This document shows, piece after piece, positions 33,733 to 45,396 of a stretch of 64,000 nucleotides of DNA. The notes beneath the pieces were generated by a model that was given only the letters and a program-made list of their open reading frames with translations, was not told the DNA's origin and made no database searches. Source of the stretch: Hansfordia pulvinata (lineage: Eukaryota > Ascomycota > Sordariomycetes > Xylariales). Both the position numbers and the translations under genes were made by a program. The stretch is taken from the NCBI GenBank assembly GCA_006538405.1, contig BJKQ01000009.1, positions 1,560,001-1,624,000 on the forward strand, given 5' to 3'. Each line of letters opens with the position of its first letter. Within the stretch, counting starts at the first letter, position 1.

Positions 33733-34971
33733 TCAACCATTCTGTCTCAACCTGGCCAGGGCTGCCGCGACTCCGTCGCTGAGGTTGTCGTCCTTCGGGG
33801 CGCTCGTGCTGGAGGCCGGGTTTTCTTGGGCCGCCGTGCGCTTCGACTCCTCAATCGCCGCAGCCAGCATGGCCTCCTCGTCGTCCTCGCCTGGATGCGC
33901 ATCAGGTCGGGAGTTCAATCCGGAGCCGCCCTCTGCCGGCGTCCTGGTCTGGCTTGCCGCCTGGGGAGTCGCGCTTCCCCGGGAGCCTGCTGTCGATATG
34001 CTGGGCATGTCGCGGAGTGGGACTCTGCTGAGCGGTATAGCCTGATCCAGGGCGGTGGAACTTTCACCGGAGGGCAGCTGCCTCTTGGCCGCGGTCTCGA
34101 CCCTGAAGGGCTCTTCGACGACACTGCACCAGCGCTTGACCTTCTTCTCTCCCCATCCGCCAATGACGGACACTTGCTCGGGATCGGCGTTGACGGCGTT
34201 GCGCACGCTCCCGAAAGCGCTGACGAGGGAGATGGCATCGGCCTTGTTGATGCCCCGGGGGACGGTGACAAACTCGACGAGCTTCTCCGAGTAGCTCGTG
34301 GCCTGCTGGCCCTTGATGGCGTTGAAGTTGGAGTTCTCGTACGACTTGTAGAGCTCGAGATAGCGCGCCGCCTCGGCAGCAGACCAGCACAGAATGATGG
34401 TGACATTATTGACAAGTGAGGTCTTGGAAAGCTCCCGCAGCGAGTCCTCGTGATTGGGGATGTCGACCATGGTGAGGACAATGCGCAGATTATATCTGCC
34501 CTGCAGGTTGCGGACGCGCGTGTAGATGTATTCGGGGTGGAGGCGGTGGTACTTGAGGCTGAGGAAGAGGGCGCAAGTCGTCAATCCCAGACCGTAGTCG
34601 GCCGGGATGTCGCTATACTCCCATGGCACTGATTTGAGCGATGCCAGAACCGGGTTCCCCTTTTGGCGCGGCGACACGAGGATGGAGGAGCCTGCCGAGC
34701 GCTGGGGCAGGGCTTGGGGCGTCGGCTGGACGACTTTGGGGGCAGAACCAGAGGCAGCCGCTGAGCCGGTCGCGGACGCGTTGGGAGGAGGCTTGTCGAG
34801 TCGCTGAGGCTTCGGCTGCTGTATCCTCTGCGGGGTGGGCTGTTGGACACGGGGAGTAGCAGCTGGCGATGGCTGCGGTGGTCGCTGGGGCGGCGCGGGG
34901 GCTGCGCTGGCGGAAGACGAGGCCAGCGCTGAGATGAAGTCGGCATCTGCCCCAAAGTCGTCGTCGTCCAT
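33733..34971 (-). CDS. rad10: RAD10/ERCC1 (Swi10) DNA repair endonuclease subunit
   Basis: Non-catalytic partner of the XPF/Rad1 nuclease; the heterodimer cuts 5' of lesions in nucleotide excision repair and acts in single-strand annealing, in the nucleus. Single exon, 412 aa. The N-terminal ~115 residues are Pro/Gln-rich and disordered. The central domain starts at GNPVLASLKSVPWEYSDIPADY and includes LFLSLKYHRLHPEYIYTR, LTMVDIPNHEDSLRELSK and LCWSAAEAARYLELYK, all characteristic of ERCC1. Then comes a helix-hairpin-helix domain (LVSAFGSVRNAVNADPEQVSVIGGWGEKKVKRW). The C-terminal tail is unusual: residues ~362-378 (EDDEEAMLAAAIEESKR) match the ubiquitin-interacting motif pattern. Divergent from the spermidine-synthase-like gene, with a 602-bp shared upstream region. 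Confidence 0.95.
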   Translation of the reverse strand: MDDDDFGADADFISALASSSASAAPAPPQRPPQPSPAATPRVQQPTPQRIQQPKPQRLDKPPPNASATGSAAASGSAPKVVQPTPQALPQRSAGSSILVSPRQKGNPVLASLKSVPWEYSDIPADYGLGLTTCALFLSLKYHRLHPEYIYTRVRNLQGRYNLRIVLTMVDIPNHEDSLRELSKTSLVNNVTIILCWSAAEAARYLELYKSYENSNFNAIKGQQATSYSEKLVEFVTVPRGINKADAISLVSAFGSVRNAVNADPEQVSVIGGWGEKKVKRWCSVVEEPFRVETAAKRQLPSGESSTALDQAIPLSRVPLRDMPSISTAGSRGSATPQAASQTRTPAEGGSGLNSRPDAHPGEDDEEAMLAAAIEESKRTAAQENPASSTSAPKDDNLSDGVAAALARLRQNG

Positions 34972-35573
34972 CTCTGCGACGAGGACAGGTAGATGGCTGT
35001 GGGTGAAGTGGGCGGCCGCGTCGTTGTTGACGGACGAAGAGGAAAGGTGCTGGGGTGAAGGTGCGGGCTCACTGTCGCGCTGGATGACGAAATCGCCAGA
35101 ATTAATATGGGGTCAAGACAGCTCAGCTCCCAGATGTATCTATACGCCCGGTGAGAGTCGACCTGGGCACCAACCCAGCGGGGGAAACTACATGTATCTA
35201 GCTCATCCCGGTGGTGCTGGTACCTGTACCTCCACTCAAGGGATCCCGCACCCATGGATGTGCTCTGGACCCTGCCGGCGTGGTGAAACTCGTTGCAGCT
35301 GAGGTGCGCTTCGTGATTGGCGCGCCGAATGGCTCCCATGCCTGCCCATCCACTGCAACCACCTGTCCCATTCCATTCCGTTCACACATCCGAGCTTCTT
35401 CTCTTCGTCCCATCTCCTTCCCGGCCGTCCTGACAGCTGGCTGTTGGTCGACGCTCCTTTGTTTCTGGATCCCGCATATAGCTCCGGCTCCGGCTCCAGC
35501 TCCAGCTCCTGCTCCTGCTCCAGATTGGCGCCCTCTGCTGTCCGACTGCTCTGGTCTCGCCGCGCCAGCCACG
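34972..35573. promoter_or_regulatory. Shared divergent promoter region of rad10 and the PABS gene
   Basis: 602 bp separate the two ATGs. The segment next to the plus-strand gene is C/T-rich with a (GCTCC/GCTCCA)n stretch at ~35482-35520. No TATA-like box close to either start was seen. Nothing else was recognised. Confidence 0.5.
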
Positions 35574-37420
35574 ATGCCGCCCAAGAAGCAGCCCAACAAG
35601 AAAAAGTCCAAGACCTCATCCTCTGCGGGCACGCAAGTCGACAATGAGCTTGAGAATTTGGTTCAGAATGCCGACAGCGTCGCCACCGCCCCCCTCCCGG
35701 CGCCGCGGCCGCTTATGGCAAGGCCATCGCGCTGACGGCCCTGATGGCCGTGTACTGCAACGCCTCTCTGCTGGCCCTCTCCCCGGTCTACGGCGCCGTC
35801 CGGCCGAGATCAAGCACAGCTATGTTGTCTGGACTGCCCTCTTCATAGGTTGGGCGGGCAATGTAGCTCTCAGGGCTCTGCCTGTCAAGCCCGGACTCCT
35901 CATCCCTGTTGTCGCGGCCTACATCCCCTTGGCCCAGCACTACTTCTTCAAGCTATCCGACTCCTTTGGGGGCCAGTGGGGTCCTGCCATCACCGAGGCC
36001 TTGACAATTGGGCCTCTCGTTGTCTTGAGTGCCTCGTCTGTCGCTGACTTGCTGGAGTCGACCGATCTCAGCCGCCGCCTACCTCAGTCAGTCGCCGAGG
36101 CTGCGCCAGGCATGTGCTCGTACTTGGTTTTCAAGGTCACCCAGGCCATCACCATGCGCAAGATCCTCCAGAAAATCGGCGCCTCTTTCGTCCTGACTCG
36201 CATGGGTCTTGAGTTCATGCTCGCCGTCATGTACGCCGTCATGGCTCGCTCTCAGTTGCTCGTCCTGACTGCGCCGGCCATCCTGCACGCAGCCTTCATG
36301 AATCCGCATGTCATCACGCCCATGTCCACAGATTCCCTCAACTCAACTCTGAGCCACCACGGTTGGTCCGTGGTCGATCGCTGGGAATCCAACACAGGCT
36401 ACCTATCCGTCCTGGATAACCACAACGAGGGTATTCGAGTCCTCAGGTGCGACCACAGCTTGCTGGGGGGCGAATGGACCAAGTTTCCGAAGATACGGGT
36501 CGGAGAGCCCATATACAGCGTCTTTACTCAATTGGAGGCCGTGCGCTTGGTCGAGAACGCCAACAAGCCACAAGATCACGAGGCTAAAGCTTTGAACATG
36601 TGAGTCGGAAATCGCATACCGCAACAGAACGGCAAGCCAGGAATTCAAACTGACTGCCCTCCAGTGGACTTGGGATTGGAACAACACCCTCGGCTTTGGT
36701 AGCTCACGGGATTGATACCACCGTTGTCGAGCTCGATCCTGTGGTATATCGCTTTGCCGAGCAGTACTTTGGGCTTCCCACCAATCACACTGCAGTTGTT
36801 GCCGATGCAGTGAAATGGACTAAGGCGAACCAAGAGGTGCAAGCGGAAGCTTATGACTACATCATCCACGACGTGTTTACTGGCGGTGCAGAGCCTATCG
36901 ACCTCTTCACCGATGAATTCCTGCAAGGACTGGCCGCCATGCTAAAGCCTTCTGGCGTGATTGCGATCGTTAGTTCACCCGTACCAACGAACGAGCTGGC
37001 TCATACTAACACGGACAGAACTTCGCGGGTGACTTCAAGCTGCCGCCCCTGAGCATCGTCGCCAACACGGTGGGGAGTGTATTTCCTTCGTGTCGGTTTT
37101 TCCGCGAGAGCCCCGCGCCTGCGGACCCCGAGGCAGTAGACCATGACTTCGACAATGTCATCATGTTCTGCACGAAGTCGGCGCAACCCATCGCTTTCCG
37201 GGAACCTACGGAAGCGGACTTTCTGCACAGTATCGCCCGTAGGTCGTATCTCCTACCCAAGCACGAGGTTCCCTCGTCCGCTTTTCTTAAGGGCGACAAG
37301 ATCGGAATATTGCACAAGGATGGGGCGAAGAAGTTGGCAAAGTGGCACAAGCAGAGTGCCCTGAATCATTGGGAGGTTATGCGGGAGGTCGTCCCGTCTT
37401 TTGCATGGGAGAACTGGTAA
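35574..37420 (+). CDS. Polytopic membrane protein with spermidine-synthase-like domain (two frameshifts)
   Basis: N-terminal multi-helix membrane region fused to a spermine/spermidine-synthase-like (PABS) Rossmann domain; the reaction is unknown, and aminopropyl transfer cannot be assumed. Exons 35574-36599, 36665-36968 and 37019-37420, with introns of 65 and 50 bp. The Lys-rich N-terminus (PPKKQPNKKKSK) is followed by about eight hydrophobic segments, then NIGLGIGTTPSALVAHG (cofactor loop), TTVVELDPVVYRFAEQYFGL, VADAVKWTKAN and YDYIIHDVFTGG. The frame changes twice in exon 1, near 35696-35698 and 35800-35801. Each is explained by one missing C, and the two together restore a continuous 577-aa reading that adds a hydrophobic helix (GKAIALTALMAVY..LLALSPVYGAV) between them. 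Divergent from rad10. Confidence 0.85.
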
Positions 37421-38606
37421 TCACGCCCACGGATGAGATTCCAAATCAATTGAGGCAAGCCGCCCTTCTTCCGAAACGCGACTAAACTCGACCCTTCGAC
37501 GGCATACGAGCTAGGAAATAGCCGTTGGTAGAAGAGCCCTTTTCAGTCAGTTCCCTTGGTTCGCTTAAGGTTTGCACTCTTTGGAGAGATCCTGGGTGCC
37601 CCCTGTTGGATCGCATCACATAGCGAGATTCGCTTCAGTCGAGCCCGAGAATGGCATCCAATTTTCGGCTCTCATGAACAGCTCATCGCCCAGTTCAGCG
37701 AGGCGGAAAGCGGCCACCGAACACCCGATGAAACGTGCATAGTCAGTGGCAGAATCGCAGCAATCCGGAAGGGCCATCAGTTGCTCGGAGCGAAGGCGCA
37801 AATAACCAACAACCTTAGAGCGCTAGATGCCAGGCGTACCGCTTCACGTTGAGTCGTTGCGTCCCCAGTAAACTTCTACGCGGTCTGACGAAACCTTTGC
37901 GGTCATATGTGCTAAAGGATCCAATCTCACAGCGCAAGCCAAGGTTGCAATCGATATAAGCATAGACGTGGCTGCGGCCGTGATCTGGCTGTCGGTTGGG
38001 CGGCATCTCGAGCCTTGGAACTAGCGTCAACACCCTGGTCTCCTGGTGCCTGGAGGGCGTTCGTATTCCAGATGCTGAGCCGCATGCAAAGCGGCCGTCT
38101 GAGACTTGGCAAAGCGGCCGCACGCAAGTGGAATCCCGTCTTCCAGCCCGAAGCTGTGCTTTCTTCAGCTCAGCAGAGCCAATCAGCGACTCTATTTTGG
38201 CATAGGGTCTCTGGCTGAGCCTGGGGCGATGCAGGCCGCCTTGACTAATAATACTACACCGACAATACGGAGAGGGCCGTTGCGACACAGCCGACGAGTT
38301 GCTCACGGCGCTACAGGGGGAACAAGGCTTCGCCTGACGGCGCCAGAATCAGGCCCTCTACACCCGATGCATTCATGCGAAAGCAGTGCCGATGTAACGT
38401 GTTGCATTGTCATGGGCGCCATGGAAACGTCGACAGCGGTGAACGTAGATTCAGATTCACCGCGAATATATAAATTGCACGAACCCCGTTCATGACCAGA
38501 TAGCAATCAACACAACATCAGCATCGATCGCCATCACGACATAATCTCCACCATCACTTCCACAGTCAAATATTCCTCTAGTTTACCTCATTGCACCTTG
38601 ATCAAA
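37421..38606. other. Intergenic region and promoter of the small secreted protein
   Basis: No gene seen in 37421-38400. A TATA-like box TATATAAA at 38467-38474 lies ~133 bp upstream of the ATG at 38607, followed by a CA-rich leader with many CATCA/CATCG units. This arrangement is typical of a strongly expressed, short-UTR fungal gene. Confidence 0.55.
38467..38474 (+). promoter_or_regulatory. TATA box of the 133-aa secreted protein gene
   Basis: TATATAAA, ~133 bp upstream of the start codon in an otherwise mixed-composition promoter. Confidence 0.6.
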
Positions 38607-39062
38607 ATGCAGCTTACCACCCTCATGACTCTGGCATTTGCTGCCATTACTGCCAGTGCCGCCCCCGCCAACTTGGCGCGCGACGACTGGGACAGCGTCG
38701 ACCTGAACACCGTCGTGGCCAAGCTCCGATTCTACAACAGCCCTCACTACATCGGCTGCTCTACCAAGGAGGACTACTATATCCACGACGTCGATGTGTA
38801 CAAGAGAGACATCCACAGGTGCATGAAGAGCCCCGACACCAACATTGTGTCGGTCGAAGTGGTGGCCAACGACTACGGGCGCACATGTAAGTTTAGCCCC
38901 TCCGTCTACCTGTGACCGCATGGCTAACCATCATCTGCAGTCGTCGGGTACCAAGAGGCAACGTGCGAGACTAATGCCGACGGCTCCAACAAGGTCGACC
39001 TCCTGACCAACGGGCAGTGCACACTGGGAGCCTGGCCTATTCATGCCTTTTCGATGAACTAG
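38607..39062 (+). CDS. Small secreted four-cysteine protein, effector-like
   Basis: Family not recognised. Exons 38607-38886 and 38941-39062 with a 54-bp intron (GTAAGT donor, GCTAAC branch, TGCAG acceptor) give 133 aa. The signal peptide is MQLTTLMTLAFAAITASA, cleaved around residue 18-20. The mature part has four Cys (51, 72, 102, 120), which could form two disulfides, and is rich in Asp, Tyr and Val. Size, signal peptide, even Cys count and strong-looking TATA promoter fit a secreted effector or surface protein, but no function can be assigned. It lies between the PABS gene and COX10, with no other secreted gene adjacent. Confidence 0.82.
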
Positions 39063-39676
39063 ACGGTGATCCGGCAGTCTTCTAGAGAAACTGGTAACCG
39101 GGATGTTTGAGCCGAGACCTTAGCGGCTATGGGCTGTTCTAGTGCATATTCAACTTTTGTGTTTGTCGATGAAAGTCGAGGCCGAGATGCTTCTGGTGGT
39201 ACATAATAAGCGTGGTATATAATTCAATACAAGTACAAGGCGGTGCTTCGAGCCTCACAATAGATTACCTGACATGGAGATCCCAATGGCACACTGGGTC
39301 TCGAAGGCAATGTGAGGGCGGTGCATCGCAAGAATTCAGTTCGATGTTGTGACTGGAACCTCATTCATGCAGAGTTAGAGCAATATGCATGTAAAGGGGA
39401 CTTGCAGGTCCGTAGCTACGATGTAGATCGTCCCATCACGGCGCGTTCGCCGCAGGGTACCTGTACGTAGCGATGTGCATTTTCTGCCGGCAATTCACGG
39501 GCCCGCCACTACATGTGTAGAATAAGTCAATTGTCATTATCGTCACCCGACACTCGGTCCATCTCGCCTGCCTCCCTCCCGCCCACCAACTACTCCCCCC
39601 GACCATGAGCAGCCGCTGACCGGCCCCCGCGAGGACGGAGACGACATAATCCTAGCCTGGTCGGTTCCGTGTCACC
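39063..39676. other. Intergenic region, nothing recognised
   Basis: 3' region of the small secreted protein and promoter of COX10. A pyrimidine-rich stretch (39555-39600) precedes the COX10 start. No gene or clear element was seen. Confidence 0.5.
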
Positions 39677-41340
39677 ATGAGCGTCCGGCCCCTTCCCGGC
39701 TTCCGTTGTCGCGCGCCGGATAGCAATGCCTGCCTCGCCGCCCTCGCCGCCCTGCGCAATGTCTCTGCCGCTGCGTGGGCCTACCCTGTCGCGGGCGCGC
39801 CGTCTGTCACGAGCCCCGGCGCGCCGAGGACGAGCGCGCTGCGCGGCATCCGAGCCTACCATCAACGCACCGCGCAGCACCACGCCCCCAGAAACAATGC
39901 TCAGGCACCCAGCCGCCTGAGGACGGGCTACTTTCTCTCAAACCGCCTCCTATCGCAGACCCGACAAAGCTCCAAGGCTACCCGGACGGCAACGTCGTTC
40001 ACCTCTTCCACTCCCGACCTCCGACAGAACCCCACGTCCCATATAAGTCAGGATCTTCCCCATCGACGACGGCAAGCCGCCAAACGGGAGCAAGCGGCAG
40101 CAGCAGCGGCGGCGGCGGAGGCGGCAGAAACACAGGGCCCGTCGAAAACGACGTCATCAGAACCTGACAGCAATGATGTCCTGCCCGCCAACGCCTCCTC
40201 GATCCTGACGACCCAATCCACCAAACACCCGACCAACTCTCTCCGACGCCACCTATCGCTTTTCCTCTCCCTCTCCAAGCCGCGGCTCACCGTGCTCGTC
40301 GTCTTGACGGCCATGACCCCGTACGCGCTGTACCCGGTACCGGCCTTCCTGTCGCCCTCGCTCGTGCTGGACACGCCCTCGCTGTCGCCGCTGACCCTGG
40401 CCTTCCTGACGACGGGCACGGCGCTGTGCTCGGCCAGCGCCAACGCGCTCAACATGCTCTACGAGCCCGCGACGGACGCCAAGATGAGCCGGACGCGCAA
40501 CCGCCCCCTGGTGCGGGCCTGGTGTCCCCCCGCGGGGCGCTGGCCTTCGCCGTGGCGGCCTCGCTGCTGGGCATCGGCGGGCTGTTCTACGGCGTCAACC
40601 CGACGGTGGCCTTCCTGGGCGCCCTCAACATCGCGCTCTACGCGGGCCTCTACACGCCGCTCAAGCGCGTGTCGTGGCTCAACACGTGGGTCGGCGCCGT
40701 GGTGGGCGGGATCCCGCCGCTGATGGGCTGGGCCGCGGCGGCCGGCGAGTCGGCCACGGGCGACGGCTCGTTCCGCGAGCTGCTCCTGACCTTCCCCGAG
40801 GCCGCGGGCGGCTGGCTGTTCGCGGCCTACATGTTCGCCTGGCAGTTCCCCCACTTCATGGCGCTCTCGTGGACCATCCGCGAAGAGTACCGGGCCGCGG
40901 GCCACCAGATGCTGGCCTGGATCGACCCGCGCCGCAACGCGCGCGTCGCCCTGCGCTACAGCCTCGCGTTCCTGCCCATCTGCGTCGGCCTGTGCGCCGC
41001 CGGCGTCACCGACTGGAGCTTCGCCGTCACCAGCGCCCCGGTCAACCTGTGGCTGGCCCGCGAGGCGGTCCGGTTCTGGCGCCTCGAGGGCCACGGCGGC
41101 AGCGCCCGCGGCCTGTTCTGGGCCAGCGTCTGGCACGTGCCCGTCGTCATGGTGCTGGCCCTGGCCCAGAAGAAGGGCATGTGGGGTCGCGTGTGGCGCA
41201 GCGTCGTGGGCGAGCCGGGGGAGGACGCGGTGCTCGGCGATGACGAGGACGGCTGGGAGTATGAGGAGGACGACGAGGATGACGGGGGAGGCGTCGTCCC
41301 CCAAAAGGTCTCCCCGGCTGCCCCGCGCGCATCGACCTGA
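39677..41340 (+). CDS. cox10: Protohaem IX farnesyltransferase COX10 (one frameshift)
   Basis: Mitochondrial inner-membrane UbiA-type prenyltransferase that converts haem B to haem O for cytochrome c oxidase. Single exon, 554 aa after correcting one base. The N-terminal ~190 residues form an Arg/Ser/Ala-rich presequence and variable region, then come LSLSKPRLTVLVVLTAMTPYALYP, SASANALNMLYEPATDAKMSRTRNRPLVR (prenyl-binding Asp-rich motif region), VSWLNTWVGAVVGGIPPLMGW, AYMFAWQFPHFMALSW and YSLAFLPI, with about seven hydrophobic segments. The tail is acidic (EDDEDDGGG). The frame breaks at 40515-40517: one extra G restores LVRGLVSPRGAL, the usual conserved sequence. An otherwise intact essential gene with a lone homopolymer shift points to a sequence error. 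Confidence 0.92.
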
Positions 41341-41802
41341 GGAGCTTGGCGCATCTTCTGCGCCACCCTGGTTTGCCCACGGCGGCAAGGCTCTGGGGCC
41401 CGAGTGTTTCACGAGCCTTGCGGTTCTGCACACGGCCAAGAGCTCGGGGGGTAACACAACTTCGTGTGGGCCGAATCTGACGGGGTTTTTTCTCACTGTA
41501 AGCATATGTTGGATCGGGGCTATCTGTAAGACTATTGTAGTACCGCCATCTCCACCACGGGGGAAAAAAGAACTCGCATACCGGACGTGTATGAATTGAA
41601 CGGAAGCAGGGGAGATCGGGACTGTCGCATACGCATTTTGCATCATGGTTGGTCTACGTGTTCCAGGGGCGGGCATGATGACAGGCGCGCGCAGTGCAAA
41701 ACAGGAAAGAATAGAAGACCAACGCGTCCATTTGTTACTGGACTTGTCTAGCTCGGGGGTGTGGGGACCAGCCAACTGTACGAACATCAGCGTTTCGCTT
41801 CT

Positions 41803-41804
<2 letters not shown>

Positions 41805-41860
<56 letters not shown>
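41805..41860. repeat. (GT)28 microsatellite
   Basis: Uninterrupted GT tract in intergenic DNA downstream of COX10. Confidence 0.95.
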
Positions 41861-41861
<1 letters not shown>

Positions 41862-43316
41862 GTGCTCGGCGGCGGAGGCGAGGCTCGAGGCTCTGCGCAT
41901 GTGGGAGCTAATCGGCACAGCCCGGCCGGAATCGTAGACCGCCGCCGCACCGAGATATCCGCGGGCCTAGTTTATACCTTAACTTGTAGGGCTTACATAA
42001 AACCGCGCCTGGATGAGGAAAGGGGGGACCCTAAGTTAGATCGCGAGAGCGGCCGGCGTTTGCGGTCGTTGTTCGCCTGGCGTGTTTCGAGGTCGCTTGT
42101 GAAACACGGGGATTCTGATAAGAAAGCGACGGCGGCGACGACACTGCCTATTGCATCGAATCGACAGGACCAGGTTTGTCTGGCACCCGTCTATAAATAA
42201 TGAGCGTCAGCACAGTTGGCTAACCTGCACAAGTCTGAAAGTGTGAATGGTATCTGCCATTCGACACTGCGCGCCGAGCGCGTACATGCGCAGGGTCAGG
42301 AACGTCTGCGGGCCTGCGATCAGGCGTGGATGTGTAAGAGCCGCCTTGATGCACTCACTGGCTGCGCACCGGGAACCGTAATCGAGAACACAGCAAGCGC
42401 CAGCAGCGTCCCCCTACCGCCCTCTTCACCTGTCTTAGGAGGAGGGGGGCCCCGTTCGCGCGTCGGGCCCAATGCGGCCCATGTGGTGGTGGTATCAGAG
42501 CTTTCGGCGTCTCGTCGAGCGGACGCTGCCGCCCAATGGGAATATGGGTCTTGTCCTCGCGGCGCGGGGCTGCGACTACGCGGCAGCAGCCTTGCGGCTC
42601 TTCGCACCTTTCTTTCACTCGTGTTCAGGTGTCTCCGTCATGGATCTTCACATACTATCGCTCACCAACTCTTCCCACGCGCGCGTACCCGGGCAGCGTG
42701 CACATCCAGGCGCATACTCGTACGCGCTTCGACGGGGCCTACGGGTATGCACATCTGGAAAGTTACGATCGCACTCGCGGCTACATCGTAAATAGGCGCG
42801 AGGTGGGAGTGAAGGACAGCGCACGTAACGCGGCACGCGACCAAGAGCGGTCAGATATCGTCTAACTACCTACCTAGTCGGACTGGCGTGGTTGCTGGCG
42901 ACTGTGGTGGTAATGGTGATGTTGCTGCTGCTGCTTTCGTCACCTCGTCACTCCCGTCACGTAGTTGTGTTTCCTTTGCTTGTTTGTGAGCCCATGCTCG
43001 TCGAGGCACTCTCAGGCTAGTGCTCTCGGGCCGACTCTGTGTCTGCTTGCGGGAAGAACATGTAGCCAAAGAAAGACGGCCTGGGATCTGGCTCGGTCGG
43101 AGAGTCACCCCGTGCCCAGCAGGCGGCACGGTTTACCGGGCAGGCGGGACGCAGAGGGAGCTTGGATACCTGGAAGAAAGGCAGGGTGCGACCACAAACG
43201 AAAGCTGGAGGAAGAACATTTCCCAGTCTGGCCTTCGAACCCCGCTCGTCACAGGGTGCCGGCTATGGTACCCTGTGATGAAAGACCCTGACGATGGGAC
43301 GAGAACGGAAAGGGCA

Positions 43317-43330
43317 TACTCGTACGAGTA
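43317..43330. repeat. 14-bp palindrome made of two TACGAGTA motifs
   Basis: TACTCGTACGAGTA is a perfect palindrome formed by two overlapping copies of the dispersed 8-mer in opposite orientations. Confidence 0.9.
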
Positions 43331-45396
43331 GGTGAGAGGTGGGGCGGCAGAGCAGAGGCAAGTCGGGCGAGTGTTGGTTGCGGATCCGGAGCCGGGTGGG
43401 CTTGGGGAAGGGGTACGGAGAGCAGCCAAAAATAAACCAGTACGTCAGATGCATTCGCTGAATGCCCATCTTCTCTTGAGAGATCCTAGATGTCGGGTTT
43501 TCCTGTCCAAGGGGTGGAACGATTGGAAGAAGGGCTGCATTTGGTGGTGATTGATGCGGGTGATGCTGTGCAGAGACGGCAGTGGGCGGCAGTTGGCAGG
43601 CAATGGAACTGTGAGATCGGGCTGCGAGCCGCGACACTAGGTAGATACCTAAGGAGGTACCTTATCCATCCAATTTCTGAGGTAGCTCGCCAGCGATACA
43701 CCGCTGGAGAGATACGTACTTGTATTGGAAGTTGGTTCCAGTGTCGTAGATTCGCCTCTGTAGGCATAGGTACTGGAAATACCTCTACAAGACAAGAGCG
43801 CCCACCTTAACGCAGACTAGCGCGGGCGTAGACGCGCGCCTGGAGAAACGGCTGCCCCCTCGGGTTAGCTGGCAGAGGCGTTCGCCTATCAGGAACGCCC
43901 ACTCAGCCCCGCTCTCGAGGCTCGCGACTGCCGCACATCTCGACGTTCGTTGCCAGGCCGGTTGGAGAGATCAGCAGTGTTGGCGCTGCGCTGTCGACAC
44001 CCCAGAAGCAACACCAGCTGGCGACGGGAGGCTGCTCCAGTGCGTGCTTGTACTCTGCGGGTACTGCGAGGGCCTCCCGCTGAGCAGAGTGACTTGGGTT
44101 GTCCTCCTCGAGCTCACAGGATTGGATCCAATGCCACACTGGATGCACCGCGCTGTTGACGCTTGACCCATCGCGGCGACTCGCTGGCGGTGCTGCTGCC
44201 TCTGTGTATGGCCCGCTGCCTCGACTTCAGTGGAGAAGCGCGCCTCTGCATCACCACTCTCACACCACTCCACTCTCCACTCCCGTCTCTCGCCGCTCTC
44301 TTGCCGATGCCACCACGACCATGCCACCACGGCTGGGAAGCAGATGGTGGGCATGGAACTCGACTGTCCTGTCGGGCACCCGTGTATCCGGGTACCCATG
44401 ATGGCCACCACAGCTCTTAGCTATATGCCGTACCGACACAATGGGATGATACCACCAGATGTAGGGCTGGCGCCTGTCCACCTCCCCTTTCCCCCACTCA
44501 TCCATCCTATACGGGATGTTGCTCAGTCTGACATACGCACAGAGACTTTCCGCCCCCTTGGGTCCCTTAACGCCTGTAAGAGCCGCCGCCGCCGCCGCAG
44601 TCCGCAGGCAGGACACCCTCCCCCCCCCCTCGGCCCTGCTCTGCTCTGCTCTGCTAGCCGCCATGCCCATTACGTGAAGCCATCCGCGCCCGCTTCAAGC
44701 TCCCCTGCTCCAAGGTTAGGCGCCGGCTCGCCGCCCATGTTGCCGCCCACCCAGCGTCCGGCGCCTGGCCCAGCCCAGCACGCGCTTCTGCCATCCCGAA
44801 CCCCGGGTTTCATCATGCCCGCCCGCTTTTCCCGGCTTCTGAAAATAGATATCCGCGACCCCAGCGTTCCCGAGAAGCGCGATGCTCCAGTTTCACCCTC
44901 ACGCCGCGTGCCAGCTTCCAGAACGCATAGCCAACACCACCCTGGCCCATCGCGCCGGTCGCGGTCAGAGGCCGCCCTTTCGATATAAGTAGACGCCGGG
45001 TATCGTATCGTAGCTCTCGTGACTCTGGCTTCACTTCATGCCTGCCATTGAACTCACGGGCCTGCCTCGACATATTGCATCTCACCCTGCTCGTCTCCAT
45101 CTGCTTTTCCTACCAAGCCCCTGGCACAACGCCCGCTCTACAGAAACCGCCTCGTCTCATGTCGGCCTTGTGAATCGCGTATCATCCGCACTTCTGATCC
45201 CGGAAACCTTCCCCCTCCATCGGACCGCAACAGCCTTCGGCCCCCCTAGACAGACAGACAGACAGACAAGTCGAGTAATACAGTCATCACGAGAGTCACT
45301 TACGCAGAGACTCTCGACGCAGCCTCCAGGAGAGACAGGCACCCACCACACCCGCATCTTAATTCTAATTCGTTGGCGACTCGGCCTCCCGCAGCC

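Larger units (their letters stand above)
41341..45396. other. 4-kb intergenic region, no gene recognised
   Basis: Contains a (GT)28 microsatellite and three exact TACTCGTA copies, two of them fused into a 14-bp palindrome (43317-43330). An open frame at 44230-44988 has no recognisable features and biased low-complexity content. The last ~350 bp is C/T-rich with a (GACA)n tract (~45249) and forms the promoter of the Myb gene. Confidence 0.5.

Noticed and set aside
43195..43260. Possible tRNA at a TTCGAACCCC string
   Set aside because: No acceptor or anticodon stem could be paired on either strand.
44230..44988. 252-aa plus-strand frame upstream of the Myb gene
   Set aside because: No domain, Pro/Ser/Arg-rich low complexity and no matching introns; probably chance in C/T-rich promoter DNA.
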